From a virus, in the IMG/VR virus record IMGVR_UViG_3300035182_000466, positions 62,001 to 126,000 of that record: a stretch of DNA of 64,000 bases. The stretch is one strand, 5' to 3'. The notes beneath the pieces were generated by a model. The model did not search any database. It was given only the letters and a program-made list of their open reading frames with translations, and had not been told where the DNA came from. A program made the position numbers and the translations under genes. Shown here piece by piece: positions 1 through 8,248 of this stretch (within the stretch, counting starts at the first letter, position 1; each line of letters opens with the position of its first letter).

Positions 1-345
1 GATGATATTCAAAAGATAAAATCAATCTTAGAATCAATGCAACTAAATATCTCTGAACATGATGTAAGAGTAGATTTTTCAGAAAGAATAATAGAAGATG
101 TAAAAGAAACCTTATCTATTATTTATAGTCTTGTTGATAAGATTTTATCTCAGTTAGAGACTAAAGGTTTAGTAGATAAAATAGATAGAGTAGACTTTAA
201 CAAATCTAACATCTCATCAAAAGATATAATGAATATATTGGATATGATGGGTAGAATAGCTCCTAGAGAACGAAAAAGAGATTCTAAATTAAGTAGATTA
301 ACTAGAAGTAGTAGAGACTTTTCAGGAGAAGAAGACTATGAATAG
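1..345 (+). CDS. Hypothetical protein, 5'-truncated by window edge
   Basis: The reading frame is already open at base 1, giving DDIQKIKSILES before the first internal Met at base 37, so the true start most likely lies upstream and only the C-terminal 114 residues are visible. The visible part is predicted mainly helical and charged, with a basic stretch near the end (RERKRDSKLSRLTRSSRD) followed by an acidic tail. It overlaps the next gene by 8 bp, which suggests translational coupling. I do not recognise the family and assign no function. Confidence 0.6.
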   Translation, partial: DDIQKIKSILESMQLNISEHDVRVDFSERIIEDVKETLSIIYSLVDKILSQLETKGLVDKIDRVDFNKSNISSKDIMNILDMMGRIAPRERKRDSKLSRLTRSSRDFSGEEDYE

Positions 346-1225
346 ATTTAGTTTAGAGTTAGCTCGATTAATCTTAGATCTAGAAATGCAGGCAGATAAA
401 CTTGTAAATGAATCTGTGGTAAATAAGATGTTATGTTGTTGTAGATCTAGACTGCTTAATAACTATATATCTACTTGTCAACTTATGGCTATAAAATTTG
501 TAGGAAAAATTATAAAATTTAAAGAAGACTTTGATGTACAAAAGACAACAGTAAAAGATTTACGTCATTGGTTTTATTTAGAGAACTATTCTAAGATGTA
601 CATTAAAAATGCTGTTTCAAATAAAATGATTCTTTTGTTACACCTCTTACAGTCTAAATCAGATAATAGATTTTTTGACCGATTTGAAGTTATGTTTGAT
701 GAAATAGTACATAGTTTCCAAGGAGAAGAAGAAGATTATTTTAAAAATAGTATATCAAAGATTTTTGATGAATTACAAGACTGGATGGATGACCATATAC
801 TAGGATTATTAAGTTTAAAGATAAATTGCATGGCTATTGATAATAAGATTCTTGAAGATTATAAAGAGCTTCTAGGATTTAACTCAGAAACAGATGAACA
901 TAATCTGTATCAAAATTTAGAAGGAATGTGTGGATCAAAACATCTATATGACACTGGAGAAATATTGCACTTGTATTTAACAGAAGAAAATATACTAGAC
1001 GCTATGCCTTGTGAATATACTACTTTAATAACTAAGTATCATGAAAATCCAAATAAAATAGAGCTTATACTTGATTTCCAGTTGTTAGAAAAACCTATAA
1101 TATGCGATGGAACTCATTTATCAGTACTCGAGAGAAATTTGAATAAATTTGGTTCAGTTAAAATAGTAAATCATGAACTTATTACTTTTACTAAGGATTT
1201 TAAACATAAATACTTATTAGCATAG
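338..1225 (+). CDS. Hypothetical protein (295 aa)
   Basis: This is an unrecognised soluble protein, mostly helical, with a Cys triplet near residues 33-35 (MLCCCRSR) and no obvious membrane segment. It begins inside the end of the preceding gene and is followed 11 bp later by the GGDEF-EAL gene, so it is probably co-transcribed with both. The overlap argues for a genuine coding start. Nothing in the sequence lets me assign a role, and the link to cyclic-dinucleotide signalling is only positional. Confidence 0.6.
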   Translation: MNRFSLELARLILDLEMQADKLVNESVVNKMLCCCRSRLLNNYISTCQLMAIKFVGKIIKFKEDFDVQKTTVKDLRHWFYLENYSKMYIKNAVSNKMILLLHLLQSKSDNRFFDRFEVMFDEIVHSFQGEEEDYFKNSISKIFDELQDWMDDHILGLLSLKINCMAIDNKILEDYKELLGFNSETDEHNLYQNLEGMCGSKHLYDTGEILHLYLTEENILDAMPCEYTTLITKYHENPNKIELILDFQLLEKPIICDGTHLSVLERNLNKFGSVKIVNHELITFTKDFKHKYLLA

Positions 1226-1236
1226 AAGGTACATAG

Positions 1237-3153
1237 ATGATATTAACTAACAAAAAAGTAGAACCAGAGGAGTATGAGATAAACACTCCGTGTAAATATT
1301 TTGGGGTAAAAATAATCTTAATATTTAGCATGACTTCAATCCTTTGGATATTTAGTATGCAAGCTCTAGGCTTGGTTAATACTTATACTTTTTTAATCTA
1401 CATTTTAGTTTATACAGTACTTTTGTACCTATTAATTTATCAGGACATTAATTACGTAGTTCAAGCTAAAGAAAAACTATCTGTAATTACTACAAATCTA
1501 ATAGATTCAAAACGCGCTTTTTATCTTGTATTTAATAATAGCCTAGTAGGTGTATGCTTAATAGAAAATAAAAAGATAATCAAGGCTAATGAAAAATTCT
1601 TAACTTTATTTAAGATAAAAGAAGAAGAAATATCCCAATTTTCTTGTTACAACATTTTTAGTTCAAATAAAGAATATAAAGATTTATGTTTTATTTGTTC
1701 TAATCTTCCTGTTGATACTACGAAGACTTTAGTTAGAGAAATAAAATTATTAAGTTCTGATGGATCATATTTTTGGGCTAAAGTTAGTTCTAAAGCACTA
1801 ACTAAAGATCCAATGTTGAAAATTGCTTTAATTATACAAGACATAACGGAGTTTAAAGAGTCTGAAGATAAACTTAATAGGATTGCATTTAAAGACCCTT
1901 TAACCAATTTAAACAATAGAGTAAGTTTTAACTTAAAAATTCAAAAGCTTATAACTGAAGAAGAAGTAGATAAGTTTGGTGTGTTATTCTTGGATCTTGA
2001 TTATTTTAAGGTTATAAATGATACCTTAGGACACACTATTGGTGATAAACTTCTAGTTAAAGTTGGTAAAAGAATACAAGAGTGTTTAGAACATGATGAC
2101 TTTTTTGCTAGGTTAGGTGGAGATGAATTTGTTATTCTTATCACCCAACCTTTTTCTTATGGAAAATGCAGAGAAATTTGTAATTGTATTTTAAAAATGG
2201 TAAAAAGACCATTTCAAATAGAAACACATGAAGTATATATAGGTACATCTATTGGTGTAGCAATATATCCTACTGATGGAACTACTAAAGAAGAACTAAT
2301 TAAATGTGCAGATATAGCTATGTATAAAGCAAAAGAACTATCTAGAAATAATGCCTGTTTCTATGACAAGTCTATGAATAAAAAATCAGAAGAGCACTTA
2401 TTTATAGAAACGAATTTAAGACAGGCTATGGACAGAAATGAATTATTCATACAATATCAACCCATTCTTGATTTAGAAACTAATACTATAACCTGTGTAG
2501 AAGCGTTAGTTAGATGGAAGTCTGACAAATACGGTATTATACCACCAAATAGTTTTATACCAATAGCTGAAAACACTGGGTTAATTTTATCTATCGGAGA
2601 GTGGGTGTTAGATAGAGTTTGCAAAGATCTAAATAACCTTTTGGAATATGGATTATCGGTAGTAATGTCTGTAAATCTAAGTCCTAGACAACTTCAACAT
2701 ACTGAAATAGTTAAGTCTATAAAGCAAATACTAAATGAAAATAAAATAGATCCAAAATTGATACGTCTAGAACTTACAGAAACTAGTCTAATGTGTCAAA
2801 AAGATATAATAAATTTGTTAAAATCTTTGAGGTCTTTGGGTGTAGATTTAGCTATAGATGATTTTGGAACTGGTTATAGTTCATTATCTTATTTAAAGTA
2901 TCTTCCAGTATCTACCTTAAAGATTGATAAGTCTTTTATTGATGGAATTCCAGTTGATGTAGACGATACCAGTTTAGTTAAAGGTATAATTGGTTTAGGA
3001 AAAAACTTAGGACTTAAAGTAATTGCAGAAGGTATTGAAAGTCAAAGTCAAAGAACGTGTCTTGAACGATGTGGCTGTGATTCAATACAAGGATACTTAA
3101 TAAGTAGACCAGTTGATTTTGAGGTATTAAAAAACTTTCTTCTAAAAGACTAA
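1237..3153 (+). CDS. Membrane-anchored PAS-GGDEF-EAL cyclic-di-GMP enzyme
   Basis: The protein should make and/or degrade the second messenger c-di-GMP at the host inner membrane. Two hydrophobic segments (about residues 24-45 and 50-68) precede a PAS-like sensor (about 90-205), a GGDEF cyclase domain and a C-terminal EAL phosphodiesterase domain. The GGDEF motif is intact (RLGGDEF, 292-298), but the usual RxxD product-inhibition site reads EHDD (286-289) and looks absent. The EAL domain keeps the expected catalytic and metal residues: E422 of EAL, N480 in VNLSPRQ, E515 in LELTE, D541-D542 in DDFGTG, K562, E598 and Q618. The length of 638 aa is normal for bacterial dual-domain proteins. It lies 10 bp upstream of an HD-GYP gene. 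Which activity dominates cannot be told from sequence. Confidence 0.93.
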   Translation: MILTNKKVEPEEYEINTPCKYFGVKIILIFSMTSILWIFSMQALGLVNTYTFLIYILVYTVLLYLLIYQDINYVVQAKEKLSVITTNLIDSKRAFYLVFNNSLVGVCLIENKKIIKANEKFLTLFKIKEEEISQFSCYNIFSSNKEYKDLCFICSNLPVDTTKTLVREIKLLSSDGSYFWAKVSSKALTKDPMLKIALIIQDITEFKESEDKLNRIAFKDPLTNLNNRVSFNLKIQKLITEEEVDKFGVLFLDLDYFKVINDTLGHTIGDKLLVKVGKRIQECLEHDDFFARLGGDEFVILITQPFSYGKCREICNCILKMVKRPFQIETHEVYIGTSIGVAIYPTDGTTKEELIKCADIAMYKAKELSRNNACFYDKSMNKKSEEHLFIETNLRQAMDRNELFIQYQPILDLETNTITCVEALVRWKSDKYGIIPPNSFIPIAENTGLILSIGEWVLDRVCKDLNNLLEYGLSVVMSVNLSPRQLQHTEIVKSIKQILNENKIDPKLIRLELTETSLMCQKDIINLLKSLRSLGVDLAIDDFGTGYSSLSYLKYLPVSTLKIDKSFIDGIPVDVDDTSLVKGIIGLGKNLGLKVIAEGIESQSQRTCLERCGCDSIQGYLISRPVDFEVLKNFLLKD

Positions 3154-3163
3154 TGAGGGCTGC

Positions 3164-4105
3164 ATGAAAGCAATCTATATAGAAAGTTTACGTCCAGAAG
3201 AAGTTGTTTCTTTTTCTTTATATCTACGTTATGGTAGTAAATATGTTTTATACAAAGCTGAAGGAAATGTCTTTACACAATCAGATAAAGATAGATTAAT
3301 AGAAAATGATACTACACACCTCTTTATTGATGATTTTAAAATATTAGACTATAACACTTATATTAACGAAAATATCTCAAAGATTTTATCTGATACAAAC
3401 ATGGATTCTAAAGTAAAAGGGCAGTTGTTGTATCAAACTTCAGGCTTTTATTTTGAAGAATCATTTTTAGGACACTCAGTTGAAGATGTAGATAGGTATG
3501 AACATCTTGTAGAACACATTATAACTTTTTGGTTATCTGATCCTAATATTGTGGTAAATCTTGCTAATCTTATTAAACATACTAATTATGAATATGGACA
3601 TTCACTTCAAGTTGCTGCATTATCTGTGATACTTGCGGAGGAGTCTTACACTTTATTAAAAGAAGAAGTGCTTGATATAGGTGTAGGAGCTATACTTCAT
3701 GATCTTGGAAAAATGTTTATTCCATCTTCAATTTTAGATAAGCCTACTATTCTTACTGATGCAGAATTAAAGATTATACAAGAGCATCCTATAAAAACAT
3801 ATAATTTATTAAAAGAAAAAGTTTCTCTGGATAAGACGGCTTTAATGATCTTATTGGATCATCATGAGTATTTAGATGGAACAGGTTATCCAAATAAGAA
3901 GAAAGATCAAGATATAGGTAGGAACGCTAGAATAGTTACTATAGCTGATATTTATTGTGCCTTAACTTCCGATCGACCGTATAGACCTGCCTTTACAGAG
4001 AAACAAGCACTATATATAATGCAGCAAGAATTTAAAGGAAAACTAGACTTAAAAATCTTTGAAACGTTGAAAGCGTATGTAAACAAAAAACTAAATAATC
4101 TGTAG
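3164..4105 (+). CDS. HD-GYP domain cyclic-dinucleotide phosphodiesterase
   Basis: HD-GYP enzymes hydrolyse c-di-GMP, and some hydrolyse 3'3'-cGAMP. Residues 1-110 form the N-terminal region often seen ahead of HD-GYP domains. The catalytic domain spans about 125-310 and contains YEYGHSLQVA (H146), the HD dyad H179-D180 in HDLGK, H208, and the diagnostic HHEYLDGTGYP (233-243). All key metal ligands appear to be present, so the protein should be active. There is no membrane segment. Together with the upstream GGDEF-EAL gene it forms a complete two-gene c-di-GMP module on a phage. The substrate (c-di-GMP versus immune cGAMP) is unresolved. Confidence 0.92.
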   Translation: MKAIYIESLRPEEVVSFSLYLRYGSKYVLYKAEGNVFTQSDKDRLIENDTTHLFIDDFKILDYNTYINENISKILSDTNMDSKVKGQLLYQTSGFYFEESFLGHSVEDVDRYEHLVEHIITFWLSDPNIVVNLANLIKHTNYEYGHSLQVAALSVILAEESYTLLKEEVLDIGVGAILHDLGKMFIPSSILDKPTILTDAELKIIQEHPIKTYNLLKEKVSLDKTALMILLDHHEYLDGTGYPNKKKDQDIGRNARIVTIADIYCALTSDRPYRPAFTEKQALYIMQQEFKGKLDLKIFETLKAYVNKKLNNL

Positions 4106-4133
4106 TAAACCTCTCACTGAAAGGAATCTATCA

Positions 4134-5405
4134 ATGCTTAAGGTATCAATTTTTACTCCCACTCATAATCCTGTACATTTACTAGACATTTGGACAGACT
4201 TAAAAGATCAGCCTTTTTATGAATGGATAATCGTAGCAAATGGAGAAGAGCTAAAGAAACAAAGAGATGAGTTAGGAGAACACTGGATTTCTGGTCTTTT
4301 TCCTATGTCTGAAGATGAGAGAGTGAAAGTTCTATGGTTTGATGGCCCTGCTTACGTAGGGGCTTTAAAGAAGTTTGCTTGTGATAATTGTATCGGAGAC
4401 ATTTATCTTGAATTAGACCACGATGATATTTTACTTGAAGGTGCAGTAGAAAAAGTAATAGTTGCTTTTGAAAATAATCCTGAGGTAGGATTCGTTTATT
4501 CTAACTGTGCTAACTTTAGAGGAGATTTCGAGAAAGCTGAAAGATATGGTGAAGGTAATGGTTGGAGATATAGACCTTTTATTTATAAAGGTAAAGAATT
4601 GGAGGAAACCTTATCTTTTAAAGATACGCCAGCTTCAGTATCCCGTATTTGGTTTTGTCCAAATCATTTAAGAGCATGGAGAGCAGATGTTTATAAAGAA
4701 GTTGGTGGGCATAATCCTAACATGAGAGTATTAGATGATCAAGAGCTTATTAGTAGAACTTATATTCATTCACCTTTTTATCATATTGATGAGTGTTTAT
4801 ACTTGTACAGAATTGGTGAAAAGAATACATGGTTAGAGCATAATAAAGAAATTCAAGATAATGTATTACCTATTCATTCTAGATTCATCCAAGACATAGC
4901 TGTTTCTTGGAGTAAACGGAACAGTTTGAAAGCAATAGACTTAGGTGGTCGTTTTCATAATAAAGAAGGTATAATAAGTGTAGATCTTAAAGACGCTGAA
5001 GTAAATTGTGATCTAAATGAAACCTGGCCTTTTGAAGATAACTCCGTTGGATGCATAATTGCAAATGATATTGTGGAGCATCTTAAAAATCCTATTCATT
5101 TTATGAAAGAAGCTCATAGAGTATTAGTAGATAATGGAATGTTACTGATCTCTGTTCCTAGCACTGATGGACGTGGAGCTTTTCAAGATCCAACTCATAT
5201 AAGTTTTTGGAATGAAAATAGCTTTTGGTATTATACTCGTGCAACACAAGCTCGTTATATTGATACTCCAGTTCGTTTCCAAGAAGTATACTTAACAACT
5301 TATTTTCCAAATCAATGGTATAAAGATAATAATATCTGTTATACTCTGGCACATTTGTGTGCTTTAAAATCTAACTTTCGTAGACCAGGTCTTATCCTTA
5401 TTTAA
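4134..5405 (+). CDS. Family-2 glycosyltransferase / SAM methyltransferase fusion
   Basis: The N-terminal half resembles a GT-A glycosyltransferase: it opens with VSIFTPTHN, typical of family 2, and has an acidic DxD-like motif at residues 95-98 (DHDD) for nucleotide-sugar and metal binding. The C-terminal part (about 260-400) resembles a class I SAM-dependent methyltransferase (type 11): AIDLGG at 267-272 matches motif I, followed by VDLKD, an IVEH segment and RVLVDNGMLLISVPS. The fusion suggests sugar transfer followed by methylation. The target could be a virion protein, DNA or host surface glycan; no clue identifies it. It is preceded by a good ribosome site (AAAGGAA). Confidence 0.8.
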   Translation: MLKVSIFTPTHNPVHLLDIWTDLKDQPFYEWIIVANGEELKKQRDELGEHWISGLFPMSEDERVKVLWFDGPAYVGALKKFACDNCIGDIYLELDHDDILLEGAVEKVIVAFENNPEVGFVYSNCANFRGDFEKAERYGEGNGWRYRPFIYKGKELEETLSFKDTPASVSRIWFCPNHLRAWRADVYKEVGGHNPNMRVLDDQELISRTYIHSPFYHIDECLYLYRIGEKNTWLEHNKEIQDNVLPIHSRFIQDIAVSWSKRNSLKAIDLGGRFHNKEGIISVDLKDAEVNCDLNETWPFEDNSVGCIIANDIVEHLKNPIHFMKEAHRVLVDNGMLLISVPSTDGRGAFQDPTHISFWNENSFWYYTRATQARYIDTPVRFQEVYLTTYFPNQWYKDNNICYTLAHLCALKSNFRRPGLILI

Positions 5406-5433
5406 CTAATATTTTGGCATGAGGTGTTGCAGA

Positions 5434-5862
5434 ATGAAAATAACTAAATTTAAAGTTCAATCTGGTGCAAGAGGTAGATCTATTGATACTCCCATAAGAT
5501 TTCCTTCTGCAACACAGCCAAGCCTATTAACTGCACCAGATACTAGAATAACAATAAAAGATGCTTCTGGTGAGATAGACCTAGATGAGAAGACCAAACT
5601 AGAAGACGCCAAAAAATCTATAAGATTCGGTGGTAAAGTGTTATCTAATAGTTCAAGTCCTATTCAAATAACAACTAAAGGTAGCATGGGTTATGACGGA
5701 CCTTTCTTTTTTATAGCAGTATTTCCTGATGGTAAACGTTACAAGTATTGGTTTGATAGTCAATTCAAAAGAGATGATGCTGTAAAAGCTAGATTTAATA
5801 TTGGAAAGTTTGTAAATCTGGTTAAGAATACTTCGTATCAGTATGAAAGGTTACAGCAATGA
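5434..5862 (+). CDS. Hypothetical protein (142 aa)
   Basis: I start at the ATG giving MKITKFKVQSG because GAGGTG lies 8-9 bases upstream of it; an ATG 15 bases earlier overlaps that ribosome site and is less likely. The protein looks beta-rich, with YDGPFFFIAVFPDGKRYKYWF near residues 90-110, but I do not recognise a family. Its stop overlaps the next start by four bases (ATGA), a sign of translational coupling with the following small gene. Confidence 0.6.
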   Translation: MKITKFKVQSGARGRSIDTPIRFPSATQPSLLTAPDTRITIKDASGEIDLDEKTKLEDAKKSIRFGGKVLSNSSSPIQITTKGSMGYDGPFFFIAVFPDGKRYKYWFDSQFKRDDAVKARFNIGKFVNLVKNTSYQYERLQQ

Positions 5863-6209
5863 AGATAAAAAAAGTAACCCTCTCAGATAGTAGACTGTCT
5901 TATAATGAGTCTGGAGAGTCTACTACTTTCATGATAAGAGACAAACATTATCTTGAGGAAGACGAAGATAAAGATACAGTATTATCTATGTATGAAGACC
6001 AATGTAGAAAGCAACCAAAAGATATAGACATAGAGTATGTAAAAAATGATGTTTCTAAGAATGATATTATCATAGAGACAAAAAAATCTGACTGTAAAAA
6101 ATATGATAATAAGTTTAAAGGTTTTAAAAGTAAAGAAAGTAATATTTCATGGAGAACAAATGATGTACCTACAGAATCTTTAGGTCCTAAAAGCAAAATA
6201 TTACTATAA
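5859..6209 (+). CDS. Hypothetical protein (116 aa), highly charged
   Basis: This is a small, hydrophilic, Lys/Asp/Glu-rich protein with an acidic run EEDEDKD near residue 33 and no predicted membrane segment. It is coupled to the preceding gene through an ATGA overlap and precedes a single-span membrane protein by 10 bp. The composition suggests a partly disordered protein. I do not recognise it, and its function is unknown. Confidence 0.5.
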   Translation: MKIKKVTLSDSRLSYNESGESTTFMIRDKHYLEEDEDKDTVLSMYEDQCRKQPKDIDIEYVKNDVSKNDIIIETKKSDCKKYDNKFKGFKSKESNISWRTNDVPTESLGPKSKILL

Positions 6210-6219
6210 GGATATAACA

Positions 6220-6522
6220 ATGGATCTTCAAATTAAAGTTGCTCTTATTACTGGGTTCTTTACACTATCTTCAGCTATAATAACAGCTACGATTGCAGCA
6301 CTTATAAGTAGACGTTGGTTAAACCAAGAAAAACTAAAAGAACAATTAGAGACAGCTAAAAAAGATATAGAGTTTCTCTTATTACTAGAAGATAAATTAT
6401 ATGAAGACCTACAAGTATTACAAAATATGAAAGGTTCACCTAAACTAAAATATAGAGCCTTAATGTTTAGACGTGGTTATAAATTTAGTGGAAAATTTAC
6501 TTTGAGTAGGGTGAGAACATGA
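6220..6522 (+). CDS. Single-span membrane protein with coiled coil
   Basis: An N-terminal hydrophobic stretch (about residues 7-29) is followed by a basic RRW boundary and a charged helical segment (about 36-70) that looks coiled-coil-like. The topology is N-out or signal-anchor. Its overlap with the next gene (ATGA) and its ribosome site AAGGATAT support expression. Small proteins with this architecture are common in phages. It is not a clear holin because it has only one span and lies far from the lysis genes seen later. Confidence 0.55.
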   Translation: MDLQIKVALITGFFTLSSAIITATIAALISRRWLNQEKLKEQLETAKKDIEFLLLLEDKLYEDLQVLQNMKGSPKLKYRALMFRRGYKFSGKFTLSRVRT

Positions 6523-8120
6523 AATGGACCGAAAAAGTAATAGAGTATAAGAAAGAACAATATCCAAAAGACGAAGTCTTAAGGTATATAAAATCTATCT
6601 TTACTAAAAGAAAAATAAAATGGGAACAACGTCATCTACAACAATTTGAGACTGCTTGGAAAACTAAGGTTCAAATAAACCCAACTGTAGAAGATATTGT
6701 TCCTGAAGTTGATTTACCTGCGTCCATGCTAAAGCTAACACCACTACAAAAGAAACAACTTATAAACGTCTTTAAAAACTTAAATAATAATGAGTTAAAA
6801 CGAAGAAAGAAGTTATTAGATATAGCTTTGAATCTAGCAGTTCATAGAAACAAAAAGAAAGATGTAGATAATTTTTCAGTTATAAGTGATATTATTTTTG
6901 AATCTCGTATGGTTAAAAAACAGAAGATAGAATCTGCAGGTTATAATAATAAGCCTAGTATAAAGTGCAAACGAGTTGATATTTTAAAAGTATCTAAATC
7001 TGAATTAGATGAACTACGTGCATCCATTTTAAAAGACGGTTATATTTTTGTAAAAGATGTAGATGATTTTTATGTTTATAAAGTGTCATGCGATGGTGAG
7101 AATGGTATAGGTGTAGGACCAGTGGAAGGAAAAGTTGTACTTTCTAACTTAAAGAAATGTGACTCTTTCCATACAGACGATGTTAATGTAACTTTTGATG
7201 ATAACTATGACAAGGTATTACGGGATTCTCTTAAAAGAAGAAAGAAAGAATTATCTGGAATATCTCCTATCCTGTATCATTTAACAGAACCACATAAATT
7301 GTTATCTATGTTAGAAGATAACAGAATCCATATGACTTCTAATATAGGAACAAGATCAGATATAATTGGAAATAAGAAAAAGTTTAAACCTTATTATTTT
7401 TCAATGAGTAGAGTAAAATATGGTGGCTTTAATCGTTCTTTTGGTAAAGACACTAGTGTTGCAAATTTAGTACTTGATGGACAAAAATTATCATATAAAT
7501 ATGAAGGTATGCCAGTAGATTATTGGGGTCCAGAATATAGAAAAGGAAATGATTTAGATCAAAGACTAAGAAATGATGAGAATGAAGATAGGATAATTTC
7601 GCCAGATCCATATATAGAACCTTTAAACAAATATGTAAAAGAAATTCATCTTTTCGCAGATTCAAAAGCAAGAGAGTATTATAAAACTGGTGAATATACC
7701 GAAGAAGGTTATGAAAAACATCGCCAGATACAAAAAATTGCAGCATTAGCTAAATCGTTAAAAATACCATTCTATGTTTATATAGATTATGAACCATTTA
7801 AACTATTAGATAAAAGGAGAGCATTACCTAACGAAAGAATAATTAGATCTACAGAATTGGATGAATTACTTGAAGTATTCACTAAAAAGTATGAAGATTT
7901 ATCTGATTCTGCTAGAGAACGTGTATATAGATGCTACATTAGTCCAGATGAGAATAGATCAATAATTGGTAATGTTTTCCATAATGCTAAATTTGGCTCA
8001 AAGTCTGAAAAGTTGCAAATAGACGAAGTTATTGTCTATATGAGAAAGAATAAACTTCATTCAATAACAGATTTAGTATCATTTTTAGGTAAGATTTATA
8101 AAGAAAACAAAGATCTGTAG
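6519..8120 (+). CDS. Hypothetical protein, possible ADP-ribosyltransferase-like domain
   Basis: The N-terminal half (1-240) is helical and Lys-rich with no recognised domain. The middle (about 250-375) has a pattern I associate with ADP-ribosyltransferase or toxin-like folds: LYHLT at 252-256 followed by a 'short linker then LL' helix, YYFSMSR at 292-298, a VANLVLDG strand, then NEDRIIS at 354-360 with a candidate acidic residue, and an IHLF strand. This is a weak, pattern-based assignment; the family is not certain. It directly precedes the head genes, so a virion-associated (injected) protein is possible but unproven. The gene overlaps the preceding one by four bases. Confidence 0.4.
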   Translation: MKWTEKVIEYKKEQYPKDEVLRYIKSIFTKRKIKWEQRHLQQFETAWKTKVQINPTVEDIVPEVDLPASMLKLTPLQKKQLINVFKNLNNNELKRRKKLLDIALNLAVHRNKKKDVDNFSVISDIIFESRMVKKQKIESAGYNNKPSIKCKRVDILKVSKSELDELRASILKDGYIFVKDVDDFYVYKVSCDGENGIGVGPVEGKVVLSNLKKCDSFHTDDVNVTFDDNYDKVLRDSLKRRKKELSGISPILYHLTEPHKLLSMLEDNRIHMTSNIGTRSDIIGNKKKFKPYYFSMSRVKYGGFNRSFGKDTSVANLVLDGQKLSYKYEGMPVDYWGPEYRKGNDLDQRLRNDENEDRIISPDPYIEPLNKYVKEIHLFADSKAREYYKTGEYTEEGYEKHRQIQKIAALAKSLKIPFYVYIDYEPFKLLDKRRALPNERIIRSTELDELLEVFTKKYEDLSDSARERVYRCYISPDENRSIIGNVFHNAKFGSKSEKLQIDEVIVYMRKNKLHSITDLVSFLGKIYKENKDL

Positions 8121-8248
8121 TATAATGGATTTTGAAGAATGTAATTTATATTAACGATATAATCAATATGGAAAAAATAAAAAAACTCTTTAAACTGTTA
8201 GAAGTAGCAGTAAACACTAGAAGTGTTATCAAACGAAAGGAGAATCAA
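8121..8248 (+). promoter_or_regulatory. Leader/promoter region upstream of head genes
   Basis: This is one of the two longest non-coding gaps in the window. It holds the motif TAATTTATATTAAC (8142-8155), which recurs in other intergenic gaps here, and two TATAAT-like hexamers (8121-8126 and 8158-8163) without a convincing -35 box at normal spacing. A reading frame runs through the gap into the next gene but lacks a good ribosome site, so I treat it as untranslated leader. The downstream gene has a strong site (AAAGGAG). Promoter activity is inference. Confidence 0.4.

Noticed and set aside
8132-8248. In-frame N-terminal extension of the acidic scaffold-like protein
   Set aside because: No ribosome-binding site precedes its ATG, whereas MARKLRFKG at 8249 has AAAGGAG at good spacing; the region also holds the recurring promoter-like motif.
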